Below are positions 26,001-33,988 of a DNA stretch of 64,000 nucleotides, piece after piece. Made by a program: the position numbers and the translations under genes. Positions within the stretch are counted from its first letter, which is position 1. The number at the start of each line of letters is the position of its first letter. Under the pieces are notes generated by a model. It saw only the letters and a program-made list of their open reading frames with translations. It made no database searches and was not told where the DNA came from. This DNA comes from Thermoplasmatota archaeon (GTDB lineage Archaea > Thermoplasmatota > JAKEGO01): positions 341,711 to 405,710 of the forward strand of contig JANQNK010000020.1 in the NCBI GenBank assembly GCA_028279595.1. Direction: 5' to 3'.

Positions 26001-27710
26001 CTGCTCCGGGTCCACTGCGATCTTGATCTCGTAGGTCCCGCTCGCCTTCGGGCGCCAATCGTACTTGACGGTCCTCCGGTCGCCTCCCCCGCCGGGTCCT
26101 ATGGTCTTGCTCTTGATCGGGTCGCCGTTCACGATGAGGTGGACCTTGACCGAGTCAGCTTCCTTTCCGCCGGAGTTCTCGATGATGGCCGTGATGTTGA
26201 CCGGGGATCCCTCCTCCGTCGTCGGCGGGTCTATCTCGATGTCGACCGGCCTGAGGTCGGCGATGTCGTGCGTGAACAGAAGGCTACCAGCCAGCAGCTC
26301 GCAGTAGAGGTCGTTGCCCATGTTGAAGACCGCCGGCTGGGCCCACAGCCTGTAGGGCAGGTCGTCCTCGAAAAGCAGGTCCCCGTTGTCACCGTCAAGG
26401 ACGAATAGCGTGTTGCTCTGTGCGCCCACGATGTCCTTGGTCCCATCCCCGTCGACGTCGATGAGTACAGGCGACGACACGGCACGCCCCTCGTCGAACG
26501 AGCTTCCCGAATAGTAGTTCAGGGTCTCCCTCCAGATCATGTCGCCATCCTCGCCGGCCCAGACGGTGACGTCGACGTTGTAGTCCTGGATGCTCCGGTC
26601 CCATGCGATGACAGCGACCTCGAGGTCCCCGTCGCCGTCCAGGTCGCTCCCCGCCGGAGTGGCCTCGAGCTGTCCGTCGATGTCGCCGCTCACGGCGGTC
26701 GTCCACATGAGGTCCATCTCGTCGTCGTAGGCATAGAGGACGCCGTTGTTGGCGCTGTCCTGGAACGGTATCGGGAAGATCACCTCCTTTCCGTTGGAGG
26801 CGTTCTTGTCGAGGTCGAGCACCGTCGGACTGGGCGGGATGTGGCCCGATCCCGCGTAATCGGTCATCGTCTTCGACTCCGAGAACTTCTCGAAGCCGGA
26901 TTTGGCGTTGAACCTGTAGAAGTATATCATCTCGCCGGTCCAGTCGACGGAGGTGGCGACGATGTCGTTGCTGGACCCGCTTGGCATGGCCGCGGGGGTC
27001 GAGACGTCCTCGCCGTCGAGCTCGAGGCTCCAGACCTCGTCCTTGTTCCACGCCTTAACTACGAATAATGTGTCCCCGGCGCCGATGGCGATCACGTCGC
27101 CGACGTCCTGCACGGACATCATGGTCGGGTTGGAGTAGTTTATGGGCAGATTGAGGTTCTTCCGCCATAGCCGGTCGTCCTGATGGTTGCTGGAGGACCA
27201 GCTGAAATCGTCACCGTCATACATGATGTAAGGGGTGTAGGCGTAGAGCGTACCCTTGTCGTTCTCGTCCGTCGTGCCGAACACGATGTCCTGCGTCCCA
27301 TCGTCGTCGACGTCCGCCACGAGGGGGCCCGAGACGAACATATCATTGTCGGTCCCGTTCCCGTCGATCTCGTCCACGTCGAGGAGCCACATGGTGTCGC
27401 CGGACCGTCCGTCGACTATGTACAGGAATCCGCCGACGCCGTAGGCGACGTGGAATGGCTGGACCCCGGACGCGTCGGACCCGTTGATGAAATCGATGTT
27501 GTCGGTGAAGTTGCCCTGGGCGACGGCAAGCCCCGATACGGGGTCGTCCTTGTCCCAGAGCTCGACCGGTTCGGGGATCGAGGTCTCGACCGAGGCGGTG
27601 GAGGTGTGCCTGCTGTCATGTCCGAAACCGGGCCAATCGACGTCGTCGATGGCCACGACCGAGGGTATCGCTGTGATCGCGAGTATCATGATGATGACGG
27701 TCCACCGCAT
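23052..27710 (-). CDS. giant surface protein: propeller plus CARDB/NEW3-type repeats, C-terminal anchor
   Basis: A 1552-residue protein. A signal peptide (1-20) is followed by a beta-propeller (about 24-480) with repeated D-x-D-x-D-G-x-x-D and V-L-D/A-Y-D strands, as in FG-GAP/PQQ-type propellers. A run of about nine Ig-like domains follows. Several have the CARDB sequence pattern (V-x-x-x-I-x-N-S-G, then W-x-P-x-x-x-G-x-Y/H-x-I-x-x-x-V-D-P-x-x-x-I-D-E) and others look like NEW3. A transmembrane helix near 1470-1490 precedes a charged cytoplasmic tail of about 60 residues. Many N-x-S/T sites. It is on the minus strand, convergent with the archaeosortase-like gene. SD GGTGAAGGA precedes the start, with a TATA-like AATTTAAG near 27748. 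Confidence 0.88.
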   Translation of the reverse strand: MRWTVIIMILAITAIPSVVAIDDVDWPGFGHDSRHTSTASVETSIPEPVELWDKDDPVSGLAVAQGNFTDNIDFINGSDASGVQPFHVAYGVGGFLYIVDGRSGDTMWLLDVDEIDGNGTDNDMFVSGPLVADVDDDGTQDIVFGTTDENDKGTLYAYTPYIMYDGDDFSWSSSNHQDDRLWRKNLNLPINYSNPTMMSVQDVGDVIAIGAGDTLFVVKAWNKDEVWSLELDGEDVSTPAAMPSGSSNDIVATSVDWTGEMIYFYRFNAKSGFEKFSESKTMTDYAGSGHIPPSPTVLDLDKNASNGKEVIFPIPFQDSANNGVLYAYDDEMDLMWTTAVSGDIDGQLEATPAGSDLDGDGDLEVAVIAWDRSIQDYNVDVTVWAGEDGDMIWRETLNYYSGSSFDEGRAVSSPVLIDVDGDGTKDIVGAQSNTLFVLDGDNGDLLFEDDLPYRLWAQPAVFNMGNDLYCELLAGSLLFTHDIADLRPVDIEIDPPTTEEGSPVNITAIIENSGGKEADSVKVHLIVNGDPIKSKTIGPGGGGDRRTVKYDWRPKASGTYEIKIAVDPEQNIDESDESNNNMTTTIDVSQVLYINVTPLNASVDPEGSVDLTVDLENRGSEQVNVNLSAVGPVDWTTDLDDDHVDIPSGGNATVNLTITPDQSYVSGLYNITVSAETALLNKNETAFVFLDPTYDMRFGSNISGGIPSNQTGNFTLVLFNDGNAPDNATIVVDAPGAWEGEAQQPVVTVGAFSSAEVVIDVTAPDIDEGTETIGVEAQFSSGTTDATIDIEIQVPDFEAESIRFYREDGVRVGPGTSKHPIAGRETRISLSAYSGGEIGGWTPVTLLIDDVETETKDAFMQLGESTLVNFTVTFEGDANITVAIDPKDDVHEVHESDNNISVTVETIPSNTDAEYHVIGTVYQPGGSEPAPKAHVNITVVRTATEIKFQADEDGEFDIDLSEVISSYREGEVLRIYASDGINRTTEQVEVIVFSEDGPWVGAIELNFSQYYFYMEIEGDDLQYADNGDEVEFDFTVVNEDDRENNITFQIIGYASWPDAFITDDGDEVDGVSLPASGSVDLVMHIPVYDEAESDSEPYSILLNGRSERGEDRPPIELLFNVVVVHRSELTFTKAPDARHFTPNGTVVPSEFSCDNDGNGDEELSVTVETDLSGNWSFELVLEDSYESQNFTRDDDIEWLLLYGDSLDWTFTPYIPDGTSLGDHWFNLTIEALNATYNASIKVRVQAADLTVVTVYSDEMLQVDSTIEVTVLVRNSGNLAVLFDITFDSEYTGGNAIDESSDQERTFVAGGTDHQWTVFWVPRETGSHRITVAVDPDDEIDEDNEDNNDYSVTLRVVEEQPDFNVTYIDVLSDPVVDSEVEIQVTVENSGVVDSEYVDVVLVDSATDEQLDSDRIKLEAGESDTISLYWTPRKAGAYDLEAIVDPDDEVNESSERNNKRGIRLDVEEAEEDGTSNLTSLAILAVAVVILALLFGRRHITLPKIKAKAAEKEAAKDGETAEGEGEPAEKEKDGEAGDEVLEIDDSGIVIVGEDD

Positions 27711-27801
27711 TCCTTCACCGCACCCTCTATTGCCATTTACCTCTTAAATTATTTCTCTATGGGTTTGGACGGTTGTGACCCTTCTCATCCGATGTCCCGG
27801 G

Positions 27802-28773
27802 CTAACGGAATATCATCATCGCGTCGCCGAAGCTGTAGAACCTGTACCTCTCATTGACGGCGGTCTCGTATGCCGTCCTCAGCCTGTCCCATCCCGCGAT
27901 GGCCGCGGTCATCAGGATCGGCGCTGAACGCGGCAGGTGGAAGTTCGTCAGGAACATGTCTATCGGGGCGCTGAACTCGTAGCCGGGATAGATGAACACG
28001 TCCGCCGAACCCTGCCGTTTCCCGGTGCTCAATGCCGTTTCCAAGGCCCTCACGGAGGACGTGCCGACGCATACGAGCCGGTCACACCCCGAAACGGCGT
28101 CCAGGACACCCTCATTGATCTCGTACTCCTCGGCCTGCATCACGTGGTCCTCTACCATCTCGGACCTCACCGGAGTGAACGTGCCTGGTCCGATATGGAG
28201 CGTGATGACCCCTATCTCGACGCCCTTCTCCCTCAATTTTCCAAGGATCCCGTCCGTGAAGTGCAATCCAGCCGTCGGTGCGGCGATGCTGCCAGGCCTT
28301 TCAGCGTAGACGGTCTGGTATCCGCCGGCCCCGTCGTCGGTGTGTATGTACGGCGGCAGGGGAACGTTCCCGAGGGACTCCAGCGAACTCATGTCAATGG
28401 CTGGTTCCGTACGGACGGTCCATTCGTCCCCTTCCTTCCCGACGATCTCGAACCTGATGTCCTCGATGGACCCCGTCGCACCGATCCGCGGCCGACCCTT
28501 GATGAGGGCCGTCCAGGCGTCTCCGGTCCTCCTGTGGAGCAGGAATTCCAAGCGTCCACCGGAGTCCTTCGTCCCCTCCAGCCTGGCAGGCACTACCCTG
28601 GTGTCATTGATGATGACAAGGTCTCCGCTGTCCAGCAGGTCTACGATGTCCCTGAAAACTAGGTGTTGGATCCCGTCATCGACCACCATAAGCCTGGATG
28701 AGTCCCTCGGGGACGCCGGAGTCTGAGCTATGAACTCCTCCGGTAAATGGTACGTGAACCTATCTACTTCCAT
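27802..28773 (-). CDS. queA: S-adenosylmethionine:tRNA ribosyltransferase-isomerase
   Basis: A 323-residue enzyme that makes epoxyqueuosine by moving ribose from SAM onto the preQ1 base of tRNA. Signature segments are F-D/T-Y-x-L-P-x-x-x-I-A-Q, then I-N-D-T-R-V-V-P-A-R-L, then I-A-A-P-T-A-G-L-H-F-T, then I-G-P-G-T-F-x-P-V and L-T-N-F-H-L-P-R-S. Length is slightly below the usual 340-356. QueA belongs to the bacterial queuosine pathway; archaea normally make archaeosine instead, so horizontal origin is likely. No other queuosine gene is in the window. Codon use looks like the neighbours, so the transfer is not recent. Confidence 0.95.
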   Translation of the reverse strand: MEVDRFTYHLPEEFIAQTPASPRDSSRLMVVDDGIQHLVFRDIVDLLDSGDLVIINDTRVVPARLEGTKDSGGRLEFLLHRRTGDAWTALIKGRPRIGATGSIEDIRFEIVGKEGDEWTVRTEPAIDMSSLESLGNVPLPPYIHTDDGAGGYQTVYAERPGSIAAPTAGLHFTDGILGKLREKGVEIGVITLHIGPGTFTPVRSEMVEDHVMQAEEYEINEGVLDAVSGCDRLVCVGTSSVRALETALSTGKRQGSADVFIYPGYEFSAPIDMFLTNFHLPRSAPILMTAAIAGWDRLRTAYETAVNERYRFYSFGDAMMIFR

Positions 28774-28819
28774 CTGTCCGAACGACCCTGGTCAGCAGAT
28801 GACGGGATTGGCCGCCTGT

Positions 28820-29038
28820 CTACTTCTTCATTATCTTCATCCAGCCGTTGCTCTCGTAGATCGCGAGGTTCCTCTCACTCATGAAGGATTCGAACTCGCC
28901 CCACGAGATCTCCTCGAGACGCGCGTTGTTCCCGCGCGTGAACTGGATTCCGTCGGTCCCCTTGACCCTGCCGGGTTTCAGTCCCTTCTTCTGGCAGATG
29001 TCCTTTGCGTTCTCGAGCGATATTATCTCCATAGCCAT
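28820..29038 (-). CDS. small conserved-looking protein, 72 residues
   Basis: A small soluble protein with alternating short helices and strands, including R-V-K-G-T-D-G-I-Q-F-T-R-G and W-G-E-F-E-S-F. The start has a strong GGAGGTAAG Shine-Dalgarno seven bases before the ATG. It lies 46 bases upstream of queA on the same strand and may share its transcript. I do not recognise the family; the W-x-x-F-E pattern and size resemble small DNA/RNA-binding or regulatory proteins only vaguely. Confidence 0.65.
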   Translation of the reverse strand: MAMEIISLENAKDICQKKGLKPGRVKGTDGIQFTRGNNARLEEISWGEFESFMSERNLAIYESNGWMKIMKK

Positions 29039-29485
29039 ACTCTTACCTCCTCTGTGTCTTATGACTGGCTACGTAATGCGGAACAGGGGATTTAAATCTT
29101 CCGATGACTGGCCCCCCTAAATTCGACGTTCGGGAACTCTTAATTAACGGGGTCCAGGGAGGTACGAATTATGTCGAAATGAGGGTTTGTTATTTAAAAA
29201 AGACCCGGAAAACGGCTTAATTACGGTACTGGCCCACTCTTAATTACGAAATGACGGGCCTCGAAATGCCCGATCCCGGTATCGATCCAGCAAAACCATC
29301 GGTCTCGATCCGAGAATCGGACCCGAGGACCTCTGATGGACCATGATATCGGGCTGTCGTTCCACCCTCGTTCCGGCGGTTCCGTAGGATCGGCCCGGCC
29401 TTTTTATAGCCAAGGGCCGTCCGGTTTCCGTGGAAAGGTATATTTAGAGGGTCCTCTTTCATACGGCCGATAAGGAGAGATACGT
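29039..29485. other. 447-base intergenic region with three CTTAATTA copies and the proteasome promoter
   Basis: No convincing gene; the minus-strand reading 29244-29510 has no ribosome-binding site and overlaps psmA. It holds three copies of CTTAATTA (29139, 29216 and 29239), the last two extended to CTTAATTACG and 23 bases apart, an AT-rich TTATTTAAAAAA stretch near 29190, and two TATA-like boxes for psmA (TTTTTATAG at 29401, TATATTTA at 29439). Confidence 0.5.
29439..29446 (+). promoter_or_regulatory. TATA box and ribosome-binding site of psmA
   Basis: TATATTTA; transcription about 25 bases on would give a leader of about 18 bases carrying AAGGAGAG at 29472-29479, six bases before the ATG at 29486. 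Confidence 0.55.
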
Positions 29486-30202
29486 ATGATGCAAGGAGGT
29501 CAGATGGCATATGACAGGGCGATCACGGTTTTCTCGCCCGACGGCCGCCTGTTCCAGGTGGAGTATGCCAGGGAGGCCGTGAAGAGAGGAACCACCACGG
29601 TCGGCCTGAAGTACGACAAGGGAGTCGTCCTGATAATCGACAAGAGGATCACAAGCAATCTCATCGAGCCCCATTCGATCGAGAAGATGTTCCAGATCGA
29701 CAACACCGTCGGATGCGCGACATCCGGTCTCGTGGCCGACGCCCGCGTGCTCGTGGAGCGCGCCAGGGTCGTGTGCCAGGTGAACAAGATCAGGTACAAC
29801 GAGGAGATACCGGTCGAGATGCTCGTCAAGGAGATCTGCGACTTCAAACAGTCCTACACCCAGTACGGTGGTGTCCGACCGTTCGGTATCGCGCTGCTCA
29901 TAGGCGGCGTGGACCCCGACGGTACCGTGCACCTGTACGAGACGGACCCGAGCGGTGCCATGATGGCCTACAAGGCCGGCAGCATCGGGGCCGCCCGCAA
30001 CAACGTCCTCGCGATATTCGAGGAGAAGTACAAGGACGGCATGTCCCGGGACGACGCGATAATGCTTGGGCTGGGCGCCCTGAAGGAGTCCACCGAGGCC
30101 GAAATGAACGCTGAGGCCGTTGAGATAGGCCTCGTCGAGGTCGACGGTGAGTTCAGGAAGATCACGAACGGGGAGGTCCAGACCTACCTCGATAGACTGT
30201 GA
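29486..30202 (+). CDS. psmA: proteasome alpha subunit
   Basis: A 238-residue subunit of the outer rings of the 20S proteasome. The N-terminal alpha signature (Y-D-R-A-I-T-V-F-S-P-D-G-R-L-F-Q-V-E-Y-A) is complete, with the following R-G-T-T-T-V-G and the Y-G-G-V-R-P-F-G segment. Length is typical. It heads the proteasome-SBDS-exosome cluster common in Euryarchaeota. The beta subunit is not in the window. Confidence 0.98.
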   Translation: MMQGGQMAYDRAITVFSPDGRLFQVEYAREAVKRGTTTVGLKYDKGVVLIIDKRITSNLIEPHSIEKMFQIDNTVGCATSGLVADARVLVERARVVCQVNKIRYNEEIPVEMLVKEICDFKQSYTQYGGVRPFGIALLIGGVDPDGTVHLYETDPSGAMMAYKAGSIGAARNNVLAIFEEKYKDGMSRDDAIMLGLGALKESTEAEMNAEAVEIGLVEVDGEFRKITNGEVQTYLDRL

Positions 30203-30222
30203 TCGTTCAAGGGGGTGCCTGA

Positions 30223-30951
30223 ATGGTTCTGAGACCCGGTCGAGACAAGGAGTCAGGTGGACCTCTGGACGAGGCCGTCATAGCCCGTTTCGATTCCTCC
30301 GGCGAGCGCTTCGAGGTGCTCGTCGACCCCGACCTTGCGAAGGACCTCATCGAGGGTTCCGACGTGGACCTCGAGAAGGTCCTTGCGGTCGATGCCATCT
30401 TCAAGGACGTGAAGAAGGGGGACCGCGCCTCCTCCGAGGCCCTCAACAAGATATTCGAGACGGAGGAGTTCCTCGTCGTCGCAGAGCGGATCATCCGCGA
30501 GGGAGAGATCCATCTCACAACGAAGCAGAGGCGCGAGATGCTCGAGCAGAAGAGGAAGCAGATCGTCACCTACATCACGAGGAACGCGATCAACCCGAGG
30601 ACCATGACCCCTCACCCGCCGCAGCGGATCGAGAACGCGATCTCGGAGGCGAAGGTGCAGATCGATCCCTTCAAACCCGTGGAGACGCAGATCGACGCGG
30701 TGATGTCCGGGATATCGCCACTTCTACCGATCAAGATCGAATCGCTGACCATCGCGGTCAAGCTCCCGGCCGAGGACGCGGCACGCGTTTACGGCGACAT
30801 GAGGGAGTACGGCGACGTGCAGCGCGAGGAGTGGCAGAAGGACGGCTCGTGGGTCGGACTCGTCAAGATTCCAGCCGGGGTCCAGGACGAGTTCTTCGAC
30901 AGGCTGAACAGCCGGACCAAGGGCAGCGTCGAGACCAAGATCATACGTTAA
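30223..30951 (+). CDS. SBDS family ribosome maturation protein
   Basis: A 242-residue protein matching Shwachman-Bodian-Diamond syndrome proteins, which act in release of the anti-association factor from the large ribosomal subunit. Three domains are visible: the N-terminal FYSH domain (about 15-95, with F-E-V-L-V-D-P and V-D-A-I-F-K-D-V-K-K-G), the helical middle domain (P-R-T-M-T-P-H-P-P-Q-R-I-E-x-A) and a C-terminal ferredoxin-like domain (I-A-V-K-L-P, W-V-G-L-V-K-I-P-A-G). GGGGGTG precedes the ATG. It lies 20 bases after psmA. Confidence 0.96.
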   Translation: MVLRPGRDKESGGPLDEAVIARFDSSGERFEVLVDPDLAKDLIEGSDVDLEKVLAVDAIFKDVKKGDRASSEALNKIFETEEFLVVAERIIREGEIHLTTKQRREMLEQKRKQIVTYITRNAINPRTMTPHPPQRIENAISEAKVQIDPFKPVETQIDAVMSGISPLLPIKIESLTIAVKLPAEDAARVYGDMREYGDVQREEWQKDGSWVGLVKIPAGVQDEFFDRLNSRTKGSVETKIIR

Positions 30952-31056
30952 TGTCAATGATGAAATGTTGAATGTTGAAATCTGGAAGAAAACTGAATAT
31001 TGAAGATTTGAGGAATATTTGAACCGAACATATATTGGAGAAACGAAGGTGAATTT

Positions 31057-32097
31057 ATGAGCAGAAGTAACAAGGATATAACCGTACCCGGGACCATCAT
31101 GAACCCGCCGGGCGAGAAGATGCAGGCGGGCAACGGGACCTTCTGGAACGGACAGGACGTCGTCGCGAACATCGTCGGCCTCCGGAACCAGAGAGGGGCC
31201 TACATGAACCTGATCCCCATGGGGGGCAGGTACGTCCCCCAACCGAGGAAGAACGACCTCATCATCGGGATCATAACCGATACCGCCCCGAGCTACTGGA
31301 CCGTGGACATCAACTCGCCGTACACGGCGATGCTCCACGTGAACGACTGCCCCTGGAAGGTGGATTTCGGAGAGACCGTCCGGTACCTAAACAACGGCGA
31401 CGTGATAATCGCGAAGATATCGGAGGTCGGAGAGCTCCGGAAGGTCTACGTCTCGTTGAAGGAGAAGGGCCTCAGGAGACTGGAATCGGGTCACATCATC
31501 ACCATGTCGCCGTCGAAGGTGCCCAGGGTGATCGGCAAGAAGGGCTCGATGCTCTCGATGCTGAAGGCCTACACCAACTGCAGGATATTCGTGGGCCAGA
31601 ACGGCCGCCTGTGGGTGGATGGCAAGCACGAGAACATCCTGGTACTCGAGGAGGCCGTCAATCGCATCGAGGCGATGTCGCACATGCCCGGCCTGACCAC
31701 GGAGATCGAGGCGTTCCTGAAGTCCCGGCTAGGAGAGCCCTCGGGCGACTACAGGGAGCACGACGACCGCCGCGGCGACCGCAGGGACGACAGGCGCGAT
31801 CGCAGGGACGACAGGCGTGACAGAAGGGACGAGCGCCCCCGAGAGGAGGCAAAGCCCGAGCCGGTCGAGGAGCCCAAGGAAGAGCCGGTCGAGGAGACAG
31901 ACGAGCCGGCACCCGTCGAGGAGCCAGCTGCAGAGACCGTCGAGGATACCGTCGAAGAGGCACCCGCCGAGGAGACGACTGAAGAACCGGTCATTTCCAT
32001 AGTCGGCGCGGACGGCGAACCCGCAGATGACATTAGCGAAGACATCAAAGAAGAAAGTGAAGTGAAAGAAGTGATTTTCGAAGAGGAAGGTGATTGA
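31057..32097 (+). CDS. rrp4: exosome RNA-binding subunit Rrp4 with a long RD-rich/acidic tail
   Basis: A 346-residue cap subunit of the archaeal exosome. Residues 1-65 are the N-terminal domain (V-P-G-T), about 65-145 the S1 domain, and about 146-225 the KH domain with G-K-K-G-S-M. Archaeal Rrp4 is normally about 230 residues. Here about 118 more follow: a tract of D-R-R-D-D-R-R repeats (about 232-262), then a Glu/Pro/Thr-rich acidic tail ending in E-E-E-G-D. The start has GGTGA seven bases upstream. The 105 bases before it (30952-31056) are AT-rich with several near-repeats of TTGAA. Confidence 0.95.
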   Translation: MSRSNKDITVPGTIMNPPGEKMQAGNGTFWNGQDVVANIVGLRNQRGAYMNLIPMGGRYVPQPRKNDLIIGIITDTAPSYWTVDINSPYTAMLHVNDCPWKVDFGETVRYLNNGDVIIAKISEVGELRKVYVSLKEKGLRRLESGHIITMSPSKVPRVIGKKGSMLSMLKAYTNCRIFVGQNGRLWVDGKHENILVLEEAVNRIEAMSHMPGLTTEIEAFLKSRLGEPSGDYREHDDRRGDRRDDRRDRRDDRRDRRDERPREEAKPEPVEEPKEEPVEETDEPAPVEEPAAETVEDTVEEAPAEETTEEPVISIVGADGEPADDISEDIKEESEVKEVIFEEEGD

Positions 32098-32099
32098 AA

Positions 32100-32831
32100 A
32101 TGGGAGGAGGAGGAGAAGACCTGACCTTCATCGATGATGAGGGCAAGCGACTCGACGGGCGGAAGCCGAACGAGCTCCGACCGATCAAGATGAAACTAGG
32201 CGGCGTACCCAACGCCGACGGCTCCGCTCTGGTGGAGTGGGGCGACAACAAGGTTATGGCTGCCTGCTACGGGCCAAGGGAACTTCACCCGAAGCACAAG
32301 CAGCACCCGATGAGGGCGCTCGTGCAGGTGACCTACAACATGGCCCCGTTCTCGGTCAGCGACCGGAAGAGGCCCGGACCCGACAGGCGGTCCCAGGAGA
32401 TATCGAAGGTGCTCTCGGAGGCGCTCACACACGTGACGTTCGTCGAGCAGTTCCCGAAAGCGACCATCGACGTGTACGTGGAGATCCTGCAAGCCAGCGC
32501 AGGCACGAGGTGTGTCGGACTGACCGCTGCGAGCCTCGCCATGGCCGACGCCGGGATACCGATGCGCGACATCGTGACATCGGTTGCCGCAGGCAAGGTC
32601 GGCGGCGAGATCGTCCTCGACCTGTCCAAGGAGGAGGACAACTTCGGAGAGGCCGACCTGCCCATCGGCATGGTCGTGAACTCCGGCGAGGTCGTGCTGC
32701 TCCAGATGGACGGCCACATGACGACCGCGGAGTTCGAGAAGGCCATGGGCCTGATCGAGGATGCGGCAAAGGAGATCTACGGAATGCAGGTCGATGCCAT
32801 CAAGGCCAAGTATTCGGAGGTGGGCGCATGA
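32100..32831 (+). CDS. rrp41: exosome catalytic subunit Rrp41
   Basis: A 243-residue RNase PH-fold catalytic subunit of the exosome ring. R-L-D-G-R-K-P-N-E-L-R-P opens the domain; G-T-R-C-V-G-L-T-A-A-S and the acidic D-L-P-I-G-M segment, with the catalytic Asp, are present. The ATG at 32100 is chosen over a TTG at 32094: it falls two bases after the rrp4 stop. It overlaps rrp42 by four bases. Confidence 0.97.
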   Translation: MGGGGEDLTFIDDEGKRLDGRKPNELRPIKMKLGGVPNADGSALVEWGDNKVMAACYGPRELHPKHKQHPMRALVQVTYNMAPFSVSDRKRPGPDRRSQEISKVLSEALTHVTFVEQFPKATIDVYVEILQASAGTRCVGLTAASLAMADAGIPMRDIVTSVAAGKVGGEIVLDLSKEEDNFGEADLPIGMVVNSGEVVLLQMDGHMTTAEFEKAMGLIEDAAKEIYGMQVDAIKAKYSEVGA

Positions 32832-33610
32832 GACAGGAGGTCATCGCCGACATCGAGAGGGATTACATCTACAATCTGGTCAAGCAGGGAAAGCGCGCAG
32901 ACGGCCGTGGACTGGACGAGAACCGCGAGATATCCTACGAGATAAATCCGATAACTTCCGCGGACGGATCCGCCCGTGTCAAGATGGGCAATGCGGACGT
33001 CATCGTGGGCGTCAAGATAGGCATTGGCTCGCCGTTCAACGACAGACCGGCAATGGGCGTCATGATGACCGTGGCCGAGCTCCGCCCGTTCGCGTACGAG
33101 TACTTCGAGACCGGTCCCCCGAGGCCCCCGGCGATCGAGATCGCCCGTGTAGTCGATCGCGGTATCCGCGAGGCAGGGACAATCGACATCTCGAAGCTCT
33201 GCATCGAGGAGGGCGAGAAGGTCTGGATGGTCTTCATAGACATCCACGCGATCAACTTCGACGGCAATCTGATCGCCGCCGCAGGCCTTGCAGGAACGCT
33301 GGCTCTCAAGAACGCCACCGTCCCGGCCGAACAGTACGACGTGGGAGAGAACTTCCCGCTGCCAGTGGTCAACTATCCGATTCCGGTCACCAGCGTCAAG
33401 CTGAGGCACGGCATCGTGGTGGACCCGACAGCGGTCGAGGAGGTCGTGGCTGACGCCAGGATCACCACCACGTTCGACGAGAACGGCGACCTGAGGGCCA
33501 TGCAGAAGGGCCATGGAGGCTCCTTCACCCGCCAGGAACTGACGCAGATAATCGAGACCAACGCGAAAGTTTCAAATAACATAAGGGATTTGGTCGGGCT
33601 GAAACAATGA
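32828..33610 (+). CDS. rrp42: exosome subunit Rrp42
   Basis: A 260-residue RNase PH-fold partner of Rrp41; the two alternate in the hexameric ring and this subunit lacks catalysis. It begins with a helix (M-R-Q-E-V-I-A-D-I-E-R) and has R-A-D-G-R-G-L-D-E-N-R and D-I-H-A-I-N-F-D-G-N, typical of Rrp42. The ATG overlaps the rrp41 stop (ATGA), and its own stop overlaps the L37Ae start in the same way. Confidence 0.97.
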   Translation: MRQEVIADIERDYIYNLVKQGKRADGRGLDENREISYEINPITSADGSARVKMGNADVIVGVKIGIGSPFNDRPAMGVMMTVAELRPFAYEYFETGPPRPPAIEIARVVDRGIREAGTIDISKLCIEEGEKVWMVFIDIHAINFDGNLIAAAGLAGTLALKNATVPAEQYDVGENFPLPVVNYPIPVTSVKLRHGIVVDPTAVEEVVADARITTTFDENGDLRAMQKGHGGSFTRQELTQIIETNAKVSNNIRDLVGLKQ

Positions 33611-33849
33611 CCCGGAGAACCAAGAAGATAGGAAGCGCAGGGCGCTTCGGGCCCAAATACGGGGTGAAGATCCGCAAGCAGATCGCCGCTCTTGAAGCGA
33701 AGAAGGTCAAGAGGCACGCATGCCCCAGATGCCTCCACAAGTCCGTGAAACGTGTGGAGACGTCCATCTGGAACTGCAGGCACTGCGGCCTCACCTTCGC
33801 GAGCGGAGCATACAACCCCAACCTTGGCCGGGTCAAGTACGAGGACTGA
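33607..33849 (+). CDS. rpl37ae: 50S ribosomal protein L37Ae (eL43)
   Basis: An 80-residue zinc-binding large-subunit protein. G-R-F-G-x-K-Y-G opens it, and the zinc ribbon has C-P-R-C and C-R-H-C. Length is normal (about 70-90). Its start overlaps rrp42 by four bases; this exosome-L37Ae-RpoP order is common in archaea. Confidence 0.96.
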   Translation: MTRRTKKIGSAGRFGPKYGVKIRKQIAALEAKKVKRHACPRCLHKSVKRVETSIWNCRHCGLTFASGAYNPNLGRVKYED

Positions 33850-33853
33850 GCAG

Positions 33854-33988
33854 ATGTATCACTGCATCAAGTGTGGATCCCCGATCACGAGCACCATACA
33901 CGTGATGGGATTCCAATGTGAGAAATGCGGATGCAAGATCTTCTACAAGGAAAGGGTCAGCACGAAGAAGATCCTTCAGGCCGAGTGA
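33854..33988 (+). CDS. rpoP: DNA-directed RNA polymerase subunit P
   Basis: A 44-residue zinc protein (Rpb12/Rpc10-like). C-I-K-C-G and C-E-K-C-G supply the four ligands, and the C-terminal basic strand is typical. The ATG is four bases after the L37Ae stop. Its stop overlaps the GTG start of the Pcc1 gene. Confidence 0.95.
   Translation: MYHCIKCGSPITSTIHVMGFQCEKCGCKIFYKERVSTKKILQAE

Noticed and set aside
24294..26408. 704-residue plus-strand reading frame
   Set aside because: It is antisense to the 1552-residue surface protein and has its mirrored Asp/Gly codon bias (Val/Asp/Arg-rich, no domain, no ribosome-binding site).
29244..29510. 88-residue minus-strand frame before psmA
   Set aside because: No ribosome-binding site or promoter, overlaps psmA, and its composition is not protein-like.
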